Positions 1 through 9,400 of a DNA stretch of 16,714 bases are shown here, piece after piece. The notes below the pieces were generated by a model. The model was not told where the DNA came from, did not search any database, and worked only from the letters and a program-made list of their open reading frames with translations. The stretch is from assembly GCF_000003605.2 (NCBI RefSeq), contig NW_003148770.1, forward strand, positions 658,620 through 675,333. Direction: 5' to 3'. A program made the translations under genes and the position numbers. Within the stretch, counting starts at the first letter, position 1. Every line of letters begins with the position of its first letter. The DNA is from Saccoglossus kowalevskii (Eukaryota; Hemichordata; Enteropneusta; Harrimaniidae).

Positions 1-390
1 TTTTGTTCAAATTTGGTACATACATTAAACATAATAGGACCTTGATGCACGTCTTTTTTTTTTCCGGATCAAGTTCGAAATGGCCGACTGGCGGCCATTT
101 TGTTAAAGAATTCAGTTCTGGATCCGTATCCAAGACATGTCTGGATTGATCAAGTTCAAACTTCACACACACATGGTACATCATGTCACAAATATGTATG
201 TGCATTTGTTTCATGATCTGCTTAACAATAGCGGAATGATGGCCATTTTAATGCCGAAAATGCATCAAAATCACGTATTTTCACAATTCCAGAACCGGAT
301 CTCAGTCATGCATGGATGGATTTTGTTCAGATTTAGCACAATGTGTTGTACATATGCAGGTGCATTTCGGTCATGATCTGCTTTGAAGGT
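1..390. repeat. Degenerate direct repeats, unit about 150-175 nt
   Basis: Three diverged segments starting near 1, 143 and 318 share the pattern TTGTTCAAATTTGG-like, then GGTACA-like, then GTGCATTT and CATGATCTGCTT. The second and third segments are clearest: GTGCATTTGTTTCATGATCTGC near 202 corresponds to GTGCATTTCGGTCATGATCTGC near 361, about 160 nt apart. GGCCATTTT occurs near 92 and again near 240, inside successive units. The left edge is cut by the window start. The repeats could be an old tandem array or the inside of an interspersed element. Open frames across them are short and look incidental. Confidence 0.4.
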
Positions 391-1075
391 ATATGTCACT
401 CAAATATGAACGGAACGGGGACGTGTCATTGACAATGACTTGTTGTAATTTTAATAGACATTTGAAAAGATTCTGTGGTCAATGGTTGAAGTGTGTTACT
501 GTTAGGTGTTCATTCCGGTCACCTCCTCTCGTCTAGAATCTCTGCTATGTCATGTGGTCATTATTTTTTATTGCTTCCATGCTCTGATCTCTAATGTCCA
601 TGTTAACAGAATATACCAGCGAATTTTGTTAATGAGCTATGCCTTTGCCATAAATTAGTTTTTTTTTATATGCAAATCTGTTGGATTTTTGAGTTGGGAG
701 TTTTGTAAATCTTTTATTGAAACTATCTGCTTTCCTATAGAGGCTGTACCATATTTTTGCAGCAAGGCACTCACGACCAAACCTGTTTTTACAATAGCCA
801 ATCTTATTATAAAAAAAATATACAAACCAATAACACACATTGAAAAAAGTTATTTTGTATTCACATTTTGTACATTAAATGTACCTTACTTGAGAAAAGG
901 TCATAAAAGTCATACAGCTACTTTGTGTGAATAGAAAAGCTGTTGCATTAAACACACAACAAGTTTGGACACATTGATTGATGTACATAGTACTGTAGTG
1001 GAAATGTCAATACTGGAATTCTAATTGATCACTTGAATCCAGGGCATATATTTCTATAAACCACTCAATTTTTGC
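391..1075. other. AT-rich non-coding stretch, no gene seen
   Basis: I see no exon-like coding segment, RNA gene or clear repeat here. The short open frames overlap on both strands and have low-complexity, AT-driven composition. In particular there is no glycine-loop or VAIK-like segment that could supply the missing N-terminus of the kinase gene downstream. Confidence 0.5.
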
Positions 1076-1465
1076 TGCTAATAATTTTTTTTTTTTTAAT
1101 AAATGTTTTTGTGCCAGGCGACAGTTCCGAACATTGAATGTCACTGTTGTCACTCCTGACTATTTTTTTTAAGTGCAAATTGCAAGTGCTAGTGCTGACA
1201 CAGTGCATTTTGCCACAGAAGTCATTTCCTGTCTGGGACTACATGACAGGGCTGTGTGGCCATCTCCCTATCAAATGGCAATTTTAATGCACTATCCTGG
1301 CGTCAACCAGGCTCGGTCGAACCACAAGCACCTGCGGACCTTAACCAAGGTTCCCCCAAAGTCGCATTCGTAAGTGAATGAATCTCGGCCAGTGGAATTG
1401 GCCTTCCCATTGAGTCTGTGGCACACTCACCCAGGGTAGGGGTCGACCCTTTGATGTTCAGGTTG

Positions 1466-1474
1466 GATTTGAAC
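1466..1474 (-). promoter_or_regulatory. RNA polymerase III box B of the SINE
   Basis: Read on the - strand this is GTTCAAATC, matching the GWTCRANNC consensus. It lies about 33 nt downstream of box A, as in a tRNA gene. Confidence 0.75.
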
Positions 1475-1507
1475 TTGGGTCTACCGATCATGAGTCTGAT
1501 GCGACAA

Positions 1508-1518
1508 CCACTATGCTA
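1508..1518 (-). promoter_or_regulatory. RNA polymerase III box A of the SINE
   Basis: Read on the - strand this is TAGCATAGTGG, a full match to the TRGYNNARNNG box A consensus. It sits a few bases inside the 5' end of the SINE. Confidence 0.75.
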
Positions 1519-1654
1519 CCAGTGCTAATAATTGTTTGTGATGACATTTGCGAACAAAAAAAATGTGCGGAGAGTCACTGACACTGTGTCATTGGGGCGC
1601 AAGAAAAGTTTTCAAAAAAATATTTCAAAAATGTATCTCTCGCGAAATTAAAGC

Positions 1655-1872
1655 AATTCACTACGTTCAATTACCCACCATAGACTCCGGTCAGTCAAAA
1701 TGACTATTTTGAACTGTGGGCATTAATCAGCGATTCTGTCGGTGATGTAGAGAGAGAATCTAGGTCAGGGGAAGCCCCATGACCCCAAGATTCTCTTTCC
1801 CTTACGTCACAAACCACGTGAGCGAGCTCATATGGTGCGCCATAGACTGCTTTACAATCACTCTGCTTCTTC
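1655..1872. repeat. Left inverted terminal repeat of the DIRS-like element
   Basis: It begins AATTCACTACGTTCAATTAC and continues through the CCATAGACTCCGG and GGGGAAGCCCCATGACCCC blocks. These recur as reverse complement in the right arm. Similarity fades after about 1872. Confidence 0.85.
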
Positions 1873-2423
1873 TCCGCATCGAATGGAGATCAAGTCTAGC
1901 AAGCTCTGCCTGGATCGCCTGCTTTTTTTCCTGTCCGGGTTTCTAGCTTGGGTTGTTGCATTCGACATTGTAGCTGGTAGGATAAGTTTTCCTTGTCATT
2001 TTTACCCTTGTGTCGTTTTCCCCTTTGTTGTGTAGTATTTTTCACAACAAAAAAATAAAACCTGGGCCACGTAGCTTAATCACTTGTTTGGTTTGTTACG
2101 TCTCCTTTCCTACTGTATTTCACTTCCCTTATGCATGTCGTCTTCATTGTATGCTTGATCTAGGTATTTAGAAATGAATAGATGTAATGACAGCACCAGG
2201 GCTCGCTGCTGTTTTTTTTGGGACTCCTCGTGTTTCGAGTTGACTGTGCAGTTATATAAAAGAAATACTTTTGTCGTAGCTGCGTGCGGGGTTTTTGCCG
2301 TGGAGGCCTGAGATTTTTCTTTCAGAGCAATCAAAATCGCTGAGACTGACCGCGTCGCTCGTTTCTTCACAGCAAGGTCGCGCGTCCAGTAAACAAATCG
2401 GTTAAAGTGAGTGCGTGTTTGGC

Positions 2424-2636
2424 ATGAGTGGAAAGTCCTCACGCTCGGCTACCGGTGCTTCGTGTACCAGGACGTCGAGTAGGAGGCCCGATGGTGGAGG
2501 TACTTTTTCTCGGTCTTTCCCCACTGAACGGAGAGCATCCTCACAGTCTGTTTTTTTCAGGCGGTGCAGTGAGGCTGTGCCCCTGGAGGCTTTCCTCCTA
2601 TGGAGCCCGTTGCGGGTCCCTTTGTCTCCGAGTTGA
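2424..2636 (+). pseudogene. Possible decayed gag-like coding remnant in the DIRS-like element
   Basis: This GC-rich internal part of the element has an ATG-started frame of 70 codons, rich in Ser, Arg, Gly and Thr (it begins MSGKSSRSATG). Past 2636 coding-like text continues only by changing frame: one segment begins near 2600 (MEPVAGPFVSELR) and stops at a TAG near 2688, and another runs from about 2660 to 2830 (GRVDQTQSERAVS). A set of short, frame-shifted, hydrophilic stretches in the position of the first DIRS ORF would fit a broken gag. I do not recognise a domain, so the gag assignment rests on position and composition only. A pyrimidine tract followed by CAG near 2560 could be a splice acceptor instead of decay. 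Several longer frames on the opposite strand here look like shadows. Confidence 0.3.
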
Positions 2637-2819
2637 GGACTTCGGTTGAAGGACTGTCGGGGCAATTGCGTCCCTGGCAGGCCGGGTAGATCAGACGCAG
2701 TCGGAGCGAGCTGTCTCCACTGCGGCCCCTCAGTGGGCAAGCAGGAAGAAACACCAAAGCATGTCTGCATTCAAACACGTCTCTTCCGGAAAACCCACCA
2801 CCTATCGGCGTCTGACTTT

Positions 2820-2946
2820 GCCTACAGTTCAAAATAGTCATTTTGACTGACCGGAGTCTATGGTGGGTAATTGAACATAGTGAATTTAGGCCGAGGGTTC
2901 TCCGAACCCGCCTATTCACATAGTTCATACAAACCATAGACTCCGG
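2820..2946. repeat. Internal complementary region (ICR) of the DIRS-like element
   Basis: The first part, to about 2886, is the reverse complement of the element's left end. The second part, from about 2886, is the reverse complement of the right end, including the 27-nt extension. The two are joined at GTGAATT/TAGG, which is the junction expected in a circularised element. Confidence 0.8.
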
Positions 2947-3007
2947 GTCCCCCCCAACCACCCCACTCTTTCCGTAGCGTTGGTCTAAGTCCTTGATGTG
3001 GAGAGAA

Positions 3008-3250
3008 AGGAACCATAGTGATTGTACAGCCGTCTATGGCGCTGCCATATGGGCTCAGTCATGTCGTTCGTGACGTGAGGGAAAGAGAATCTTGGGGTCA
3101 TGGGGCTTCCCCTGACCTAGATTCTATCTCTCCGTCACCGGCAGAATCGCTGATTAATGCCTACAGTTCAAAATAGTCATTTTGACTGACCGGAGTCTAT
3201 GGTGGGTATGAACTATGTGAATTGGCGGGTTCGAAGAACCCTCTGCCTAA
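3008..3250. repeat. Right inverted terminal repeat with 27-nt extension
   Basis: Positions 3008-3223 pair with the left terminal repeat. Positions 3224-3250 are unique to the right end and fold on themselves around GGGTTC/GAACCC. The same extension is found once more in the internal complementary region. Confidence 0.85.
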
Positions 3251-3402
3251 GCTTACTGTAATTCTCTAAACTAAAAAATGTGTGAGAATCATATATCGGT
3301 ATGTGCTTTTACATAGCAAGGTGCAATCCCAGGGATATTTACATTCCCCTTCATGAACATATATAATTACTTTTTTGTTTACCATATGTTGTTTATTTAC
3401 AG

Positions 3403-3493
3403 GAATTTGGTGATCACCCAAATATAGTGAAATTACATAATGTACTAAAGGCTGATAATGACAAAGATATTTACTTGATATTTGAGTTCATGG
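3403..3493 (+). CDS. MAPK15: MAPK15 exon: kinase N-lobe, EFGDHPNI segment
   Basis: It encodes residues 1-30, beginning [14 protein letters not shown] and ending IFEFM, the hinge region that leads into the ATP pocket. The acceptor is TTTATTTACAG and the donor GTATGT. It starts in phase 0 and ends one base into the Asp codon completed by the next exon. No earlier exon was found in the preceding 3.4 kb. Confidence 0.95.
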
Positions 3494-6400
3494 GTATGTA
3501 TAAATTTATTTCATGATAAATTATTGTTGACTATAGTTGTTATATCGGACACCTACCCCTACAGACAATAGCATACATGTTTATGTAAACTAATTGCAGC
3601 TTTCGAGCCACTATTTTTACCAAATAAATGTTGGTTATTTCAGACATCTGCTGAATATTATTGGAAATGACATTTATGTAGTTATATTTTAGTTACCGGG
3701 GTAACATTGAAATTGCAGTTTACTGGTGTTGTAAATAATGCCGTCTCCGGGGCTGGAATAAAGTTGCATTTCCAGTGAACTGTAATGATAATGAGACCTA
3801 TTACAGTGTAATTCATTGAATTGATAAACTCCAAAATATTGTTTAATCAAAAAGTAATTGCATCTTGAATTATATGGAAACATATAAAAATCATATATAA
3901 ATCATAGAAGTTTGGATTGCATGTAATTGTGTTAAATCTTTTACAGATATTTGAATGAATGTAACTTTACAGTTTTCTTAGTTGTCATTTGAGACATGGT
4001 TAAAATTATCATTATTCGTAACTATAAATATCAAGAAATTTTGGGCTCTATTTTTACTCTCTCTCAAAATTTACATTTAAAATGGTATCAACTTTATTAT
4101 TGCAAAATAGTTAGAATAAATACTTAAACCAAAAGTGAAAATATATGTACCGGTATTTGCAGTTATTAATATTTTGCATGCTGCTTCTATGCTAAAATAA
4201 ACACAGTTATTCATTGAATTTTATCAGTCAAAATCAGTAGTGTAGACAGTTATCATTTCATGTAGACTCTCCAGGGAAAGCACTTATTGTGTCTTTGTCA
4301 TATTTGAATTGATTCATAGGCTGTTTTAATTAATTTTCAACTCATTATAATAATAATATATAATAATAATTACGTAAAAATATAGACAGTATTTTTATTA
4401 CAAATGCACTCCTGATTTTGAAATTTCTGACCATGTCTGTCATTTCCCCCATGAAAGTATTAAATTTTTCTGAATTCTTTTCATCTGTTATGCATTCATG
4501 TCAAATTATTTTTTAATTCAGCTGAAATATGGAAACCTCAGCAAAATTCAAAAGTCTCAGAAATTTAAATCTCATTCGGCACATTGGGTAACTGTTGTCA
4601 AACCTGAAAATACTAAAAAATAAAGCTTTTTAGTTTAAATTTTTGAACTCAAAAGTCAAAGTTTTTGAATAATTCTGGCAGCTACAATTTCATGTCAGGC
4701 TCTGTCTTTTTCAAAAAATTGTTCACAAATGTTAAAAACTGTATTATACTACATTTAAATATGTGATAAATCTGAATTACCACAGATTTCAACCCTGTAA
4801 CAGAATTTACATGCTTTTATTTCTGTACAACGACATGAAAAACAATTTTGCTGTAGGAAACAACATTGTTGTACAAATTTCCATTGTATACTATAACTAC
4901 ATGTATAATAAATTTGGACATTGTTTCAAAGGAACAGGTGAGCCCTCTGCCTCACATAAATACATATCACTGTGAATGACTTTCTTTCATGTACCTTTCT
5001 TAGATACAGACCTTCATGCTGTCATCAAGAAAGGCAATATACTGAAAGATGTACACAAAAGATATATTATGTATCAGTTACTGAAAGCAACCAAGTATAT
5101 GCATTCTGGTAATGTTATACACAGAGATCAAAAGGTAAGAACGATGTGTGGTGGGTTAGAGAACCTGGTAGCAAAATTAAGGTAGCAACAGGGAAAAAAT
5201 AAGTTAATAATTAATCTGTTATTCAGACGTTCTCTAAATGTTACAACCTATACATCTTCTGAAAGCTTACATATACATGTAGATGAATGTATGCCATACC
5301 AATGTTTGTCTAAGAGATTGCCTGATGGCCAATTTTGCTATTGTGTCTCTTGGGCTATTCCGACTATTGTTTTTAAAACTTTAAGCTACATGTATGTGAA
5401 CGACCTGTGCATTTGTAGCCTTTGATCGCCGTTCGGTTTTTCTTTAACTGCCTTGTTTTCAAGCTATGACTAAATACCTACATACATGTACATGCTACAG
5501 ACAACACATTGTTGGTAGAATGTCTGTAGTATGTTTACACAAAATGCTGGTTCACTTTGACATTTTAGGTAAAATTCTCAGCTGAAAGGAAATTAGTTGT
5601 TATATTTGTAAACAGGAGTGTTCTGGAAAGGAAATTAAACTGAATGAGTGATAAGACTGACAGTGTAGTGTTGACAGTATTAGTTAAGTTTGTTATATAA
5701 TCCTTCCACTTTTGACAATTAAGTTTCAAAAGGCCTGGTGTTTTTCAGCCATTCAGTCATTAATGAAGCTGAGCACATTGTTTTTCTTGTCTGAATTGTC
5801 ACGGTCATTGTAACACTGACTTTTTTTTTCAGCCGTCCAATATTTTACTCGACAGTGAATGTTTTGTTAAAGTAGCAGACTTTGGTCTAGCTAGGTCGAT
5901 AACACAGTTAGAAGAGGAGGAATCTACCAATCCAGCATTAACTGAATATGTGGCAACAAGGTGGTATAGAGCACCTGAAATATTACTAGCATCAAAAAGG
6001 TATGTGATCACAAAAATAGCATATGTGAATAAATGGGAATAACAGTGGTTTCCCAAATATTGGGGCAGCAAATAATTAAACTGTTTTGCTGACAACAGGT
6101 TTCCTACAAACAATACTGTAAAATTTTTGTAAAAACTTTTTTAAATATTATGAAGCTGAATATATACTGATAGTTTCATGCTTTCACCATTATGTGTTTT
6201 CATTTTAAAATCTCAGTTGAAGGATTTCAGCATTTCTAATTCTCTAAATCTTACCATGGCAATGCACGCGACTTACGGTATTCTATCATTGGACTGTAAT
6301 TACTGCTTGCAAATCACTGTTGATATGTATGAAGACCATTGATAAAATTAGTCATCAGTTTGGTAAAAATGTTACCAATGTGTCTCTATAATCATAAACT

Positions 6401-9400
6401 GGATTTTTAGAAAAGGGTAATATTCAAATTCTAGACCATCTGCAGACAAAACTTTCCTTCCATTATCAGTGAATTAGTGAGCAAGTTTGTTTGTCTCAAT
6501 ACCCCCGAGACTTGGGTTGCTTACCTCGTTGTTGGCAATGAAATCAATATACAATGTTTAGCCATAAAATGATGTTGTTGTAAGTAGTCACCAGTAGTTT
6601 AGGCTTAAGGAATTAACAACAAGTTTAACTCATTTTTTGAGCTTACTACCTAAGGCACATAACATGTTCTATTGTGGAATCATTTAGTGATTCTATTTTA
6701 TAGTTCTTGCGCGTTCTTACGTTCCTATGTTCTACCTGTACGTTGAAACATTTTCTTCTATGCTATTGATAAAGAGCCATTGCTCGAAACGTTTAGCTAT
6801 TTTTAATAGTTACTTAGGACTACGATCACCAAATATTATCTTCTATATATCATATTTATCAGTATGAGCAGCGTTTATTAATTTATTAACTACTTTTAGT
6901 AGTTTAGGCTTACTATACATACCTAGTTCTGAATTTATGCCAACAGCCTTGTCACTTGCAAAATAGTACATGTATTATTATTTAAGCTTGTTTGATTACA
7001 GGTATACCAAAGGTGTTGATATGTGGAGCATAGGATGCATACTAGGTGAAATGGTGTTAGGAAAACCTTTATTTCCTGGTTCATCTACATTAAATCAATT
7101 AGAAAGAATACTAAGTACAATACAATTACCAACCAGAGATGATATTATATCTATCCAGTCTGAATATGGGGCATCATTATTGGATAGAAGTATTGTCAAG
7201 TATGTAAATCTTTAACATGTCTTCTGATTCATGTATTTGATTAAATTATATATTTAAATTCTGTCATTACATAATATGCTGATTTGAATACTGTCACATG
7301 GTACTGTATACTGATTTGAATACTGTCACATGGTACTGTATACTGATTTGAATACTGTCACATGGTACTGTATACTGATTTGAATACTGTCACATGGTAC
7401 TGTGTACTGATTTGAATACTGTCACATGGTACTGTATACTGATTTGAATACTGTCACATGGTACTGTATACTGATTTGAATACTGTCACATGGTACTGTA
7501 TACTGATTTGATTATTTTAACATGATACACTAATTTGGTACACTAACTTTTCTATTACAGACATAGAAAAGAATTTGAAGAAATTTTACATAAAGCTCCT
7601 TTAGATGCAGTTGATTTAATTAGGAAGTTACTTTATTTTAATCCGGATAAAAGATTAACAGCAGAAGAAGCACTGGAACATCCATATGTGGCAAGGTAAG
7701 ATTTTTCTATCCAGTGTCCGGAGTCAAATGTAACTAATCTGTTGTCAAGTAGCTTTCTGTAGTTGCAGGTATAAATGACATATCTTAAATGCAGACAGGA
7801 AGGTGGTTGGTAATAAGATTTGAAGCCAGTTATTTAGTTTTCTTTTATATTGGCTACATATTGAATAGATTGAATAGATGCTGATGATGTGAGTGCTCGC
7901 TGTTAAGTCAGTGGTAGTATAACATTCCTATGCATGTTTACTTGTAGGTTTCATAACCCAGCTGATGAACCAGCGTTAGACTATGATGTATTGCCTCCAC
8001 TGGATGACTATATTCAACTTACTGTACAGGAATATAGAAGTAAACTTTATGAGGTAAGATATATTGGCATGCTATCTAAAACCTTGTTCACATAAGGAGG
8101 GATAGAATGTTTTGTAAATATTCCTTATCAGTGGGCTAAACCTATGGTCTGTTCACATGTTGGAAGTGGTTTACATTTAACTCAGTGTTTACACTTTTTC
8201 ATGATTTATTCACCTATGTTATAGTTGGCATTGTTTAAACCAGATTTCCATGTCACTCATATCTCATCTTGTGGTTAAACACAGAACTTGGGGTCAAGAT
8301 TCACTCTGAAACCCCCACGTTTGAACACCATATGAGTGATCGCTCCCTATATGACCCTTGTAATGGGCGAGTTACAGTACTTGAGTAAACACATTGAAAA
8401 TTGATTTATTTAACAAACTCATTATACTATATTTATATAAATGACACATAAATTTAATAATGCGTCTACGAATGATTGCTTCAACATATCCATCCTGTAT
8501 TATCTCCTGAAGTCTTTAATGTAAAGTAGTTTATATACTCCTGTAGTCTGTAATGCTATTTACAGTTATTGAGACAAGAGGAACGTCATTTTAGAGAAAA
8601 GTTCCAATTATACAAATTTTTATCACATTCTCAGAATGCCCTGGTATTATCAATATGTACTACTGTAAACACATTCAATTTTTGCTTAGTTTTAATTTGC
8701 TGAATAAATTGTGAACATGTAAAATTAAAAGAAGTTTTTTAAGAATCTAATGAATATGCTTAAATTATTAACATAGTGAGATTAAATACCAGTAGAAATT
8801 AATGCTTCTACTTATCCGTCTAAGAGCGTACCATCTGATAGATAATAACATAATTTTCAAATCAATGAGAGAAACGACCTCATGGCATAACCCATCTGTG
8901 GTGTGACTTTTCCAGATGATCAAAGAAAAGAAAGCCAGGATGCGAAGGCAAAGACGAGACAGTGTAGATCACAAAGAACCACATCGTCCTCCCCCATCAC
9001 CTCCCCGACCTCCAGCTTCCCCAGCAAGACCCCCTGCATCACCTCGTCATTATCATCCTCCGAGACCACCCCCAACATCATCAGCATCGGAGCCAATTCT
9101 GAATGACCAGCATGCAGGTCTTTATCATTATCAGAAACCACGGGTTAAATCAGCAACACAGTATTATCAAGGTGAGTAATCATTTTATTTTAATGGAAGA
9201 AAACACTTAACTATCTTTGTTATTCTATTGTTGATGGCTTTCTTGTTAAATGATTACTGGGGTACCTGGTACACTTGTTATATTTGTTCTGCTTGATGTG
9301 CTTTTACCTCTTTATTTATGCTTGTTAAAACCAAAGTGTATTTATTGCTGAGACTATGTTTGTGTTAATGTAATTGAATAGCTTGCCATTTCCCATCTGT

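Larger units (their letters stand above)
1076..1533 (-). mobile_element. tRNA-derived SINE with A-tail and 11-bp target-site duplication
   Basis: On the - strand the element starts near 1522 with a tRNA-like head. Box A, TAGCATAGTGG, lies at 1518-1508, and box B, GTTCAAATC, at 1474-1466; both fit the RNA polymerase III internal promoter consensus at normal tRNA spacing. A body of about 350 nt follows and ends in an A-run on the - strand, seen as T's at about 1085-1097. The 11-bp repeat TGCTAATAATT occurs at 1076-1086, directly beside the A-tail, and at 1523-1533, directly beside the head. That is the signature of target-primed insertion by a LINE machinery. The element without the duplications is about 436 bp. 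The body (about 1230-1340) has a GC-rich segment with a small hairpin that could be one of the conserved SINE central domains. The partner LINE is not in the window. Confidence 0.85.
1655..3250. mobile_element. Shortened DIRS-like tyrosine-recombinase retrotransposon
   Basis: The ends are inverted repeats: 1655-1872 is matched, as reverse complement, by about 3008-3223 with high identity over most of its length. The right end carries an additional 27 nt (3224-3250) absent from the left. An internal segment, 2820-2946, is complementary to the outermost left end (2820-2886) joined to the outermost right end including the extension (2886-2946). Unequal inverted terminal repeats plus an internal complementary region of exactly this composition define DIRS-type retrotransposons, which form a circular intermediate and integrate by a tyrosine recombinase without target duplications. 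No target duplication is visible here. At about 1.6 kb the copy is far shorter than the several-kilobase autonomous family, and I see no reverse transcriptase, RNase H, methyltransferase or recombinase. It is therefore an internally deleted, non-autonomous copy. It lies upstream of the first visible exon, presumably in an intron. Confidence 0.85.
6000..7001 (+). other. Intron, 1002 nt, carrying a Penelope-like insertion
   Basis: Bounded by GTATGT and GATTACAG. The right third holds the 290-bp insertion listed separately (6593-6912). The remainder, 6000-6592, is AT-rich without recognised features. Confidence 0.8.

Noticed and set aside
137-376. 79-codon + frame
   Set aside because: It lies within the degenerate repeats, is His/Met-rich from repeated CATG words, and has no coding signature.
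2402-2961. Overlapping - strand open frames of 110-134 codons
   Set aside because: They lie opposite the GC-rich DIRS internal region and its complementary repeat, overlap one another in different frames, and have no recognisable domain. They are best explained as shadows.
1-3402. Search for the missing first exons of MAPK15 (glycine loop, VAIK lysine, RTFREI segment)
   Set aside because: No segment in any + frame reads like the MAPK15 N-lobe. The DIRS-like element and SINE occupy much of the space, so the exons are taken to lie upstream of the window.
3692-3705. Perfect 14-nt palindrome GTTACCGGGGTAAC in an intron
   Set aside because: An isolated short palindrome with no second copy or context seen. 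It could easily arise by chance in a window of this size.
5118-5134. HRDQK instead of HRDLK as a sign of an inactive kinase
   Set aside because: Gln at this place is normal in MAPK15. The catalytic Asp, the PSN that follows, DFG and TEY are all intact.
7279-7510. CRISPR-like repeat array
   Set aside because: Units are directly adjacent without unique spacers, and the context is a eukaryotic intron.
8916-8918. ATG at the start of the exon as a translation start
   Set aside because: It follows a splice acceptor directly, and the frame is continuous with the previous phase 0 exon. It encodes the Met of the Y-E-M-I motif.
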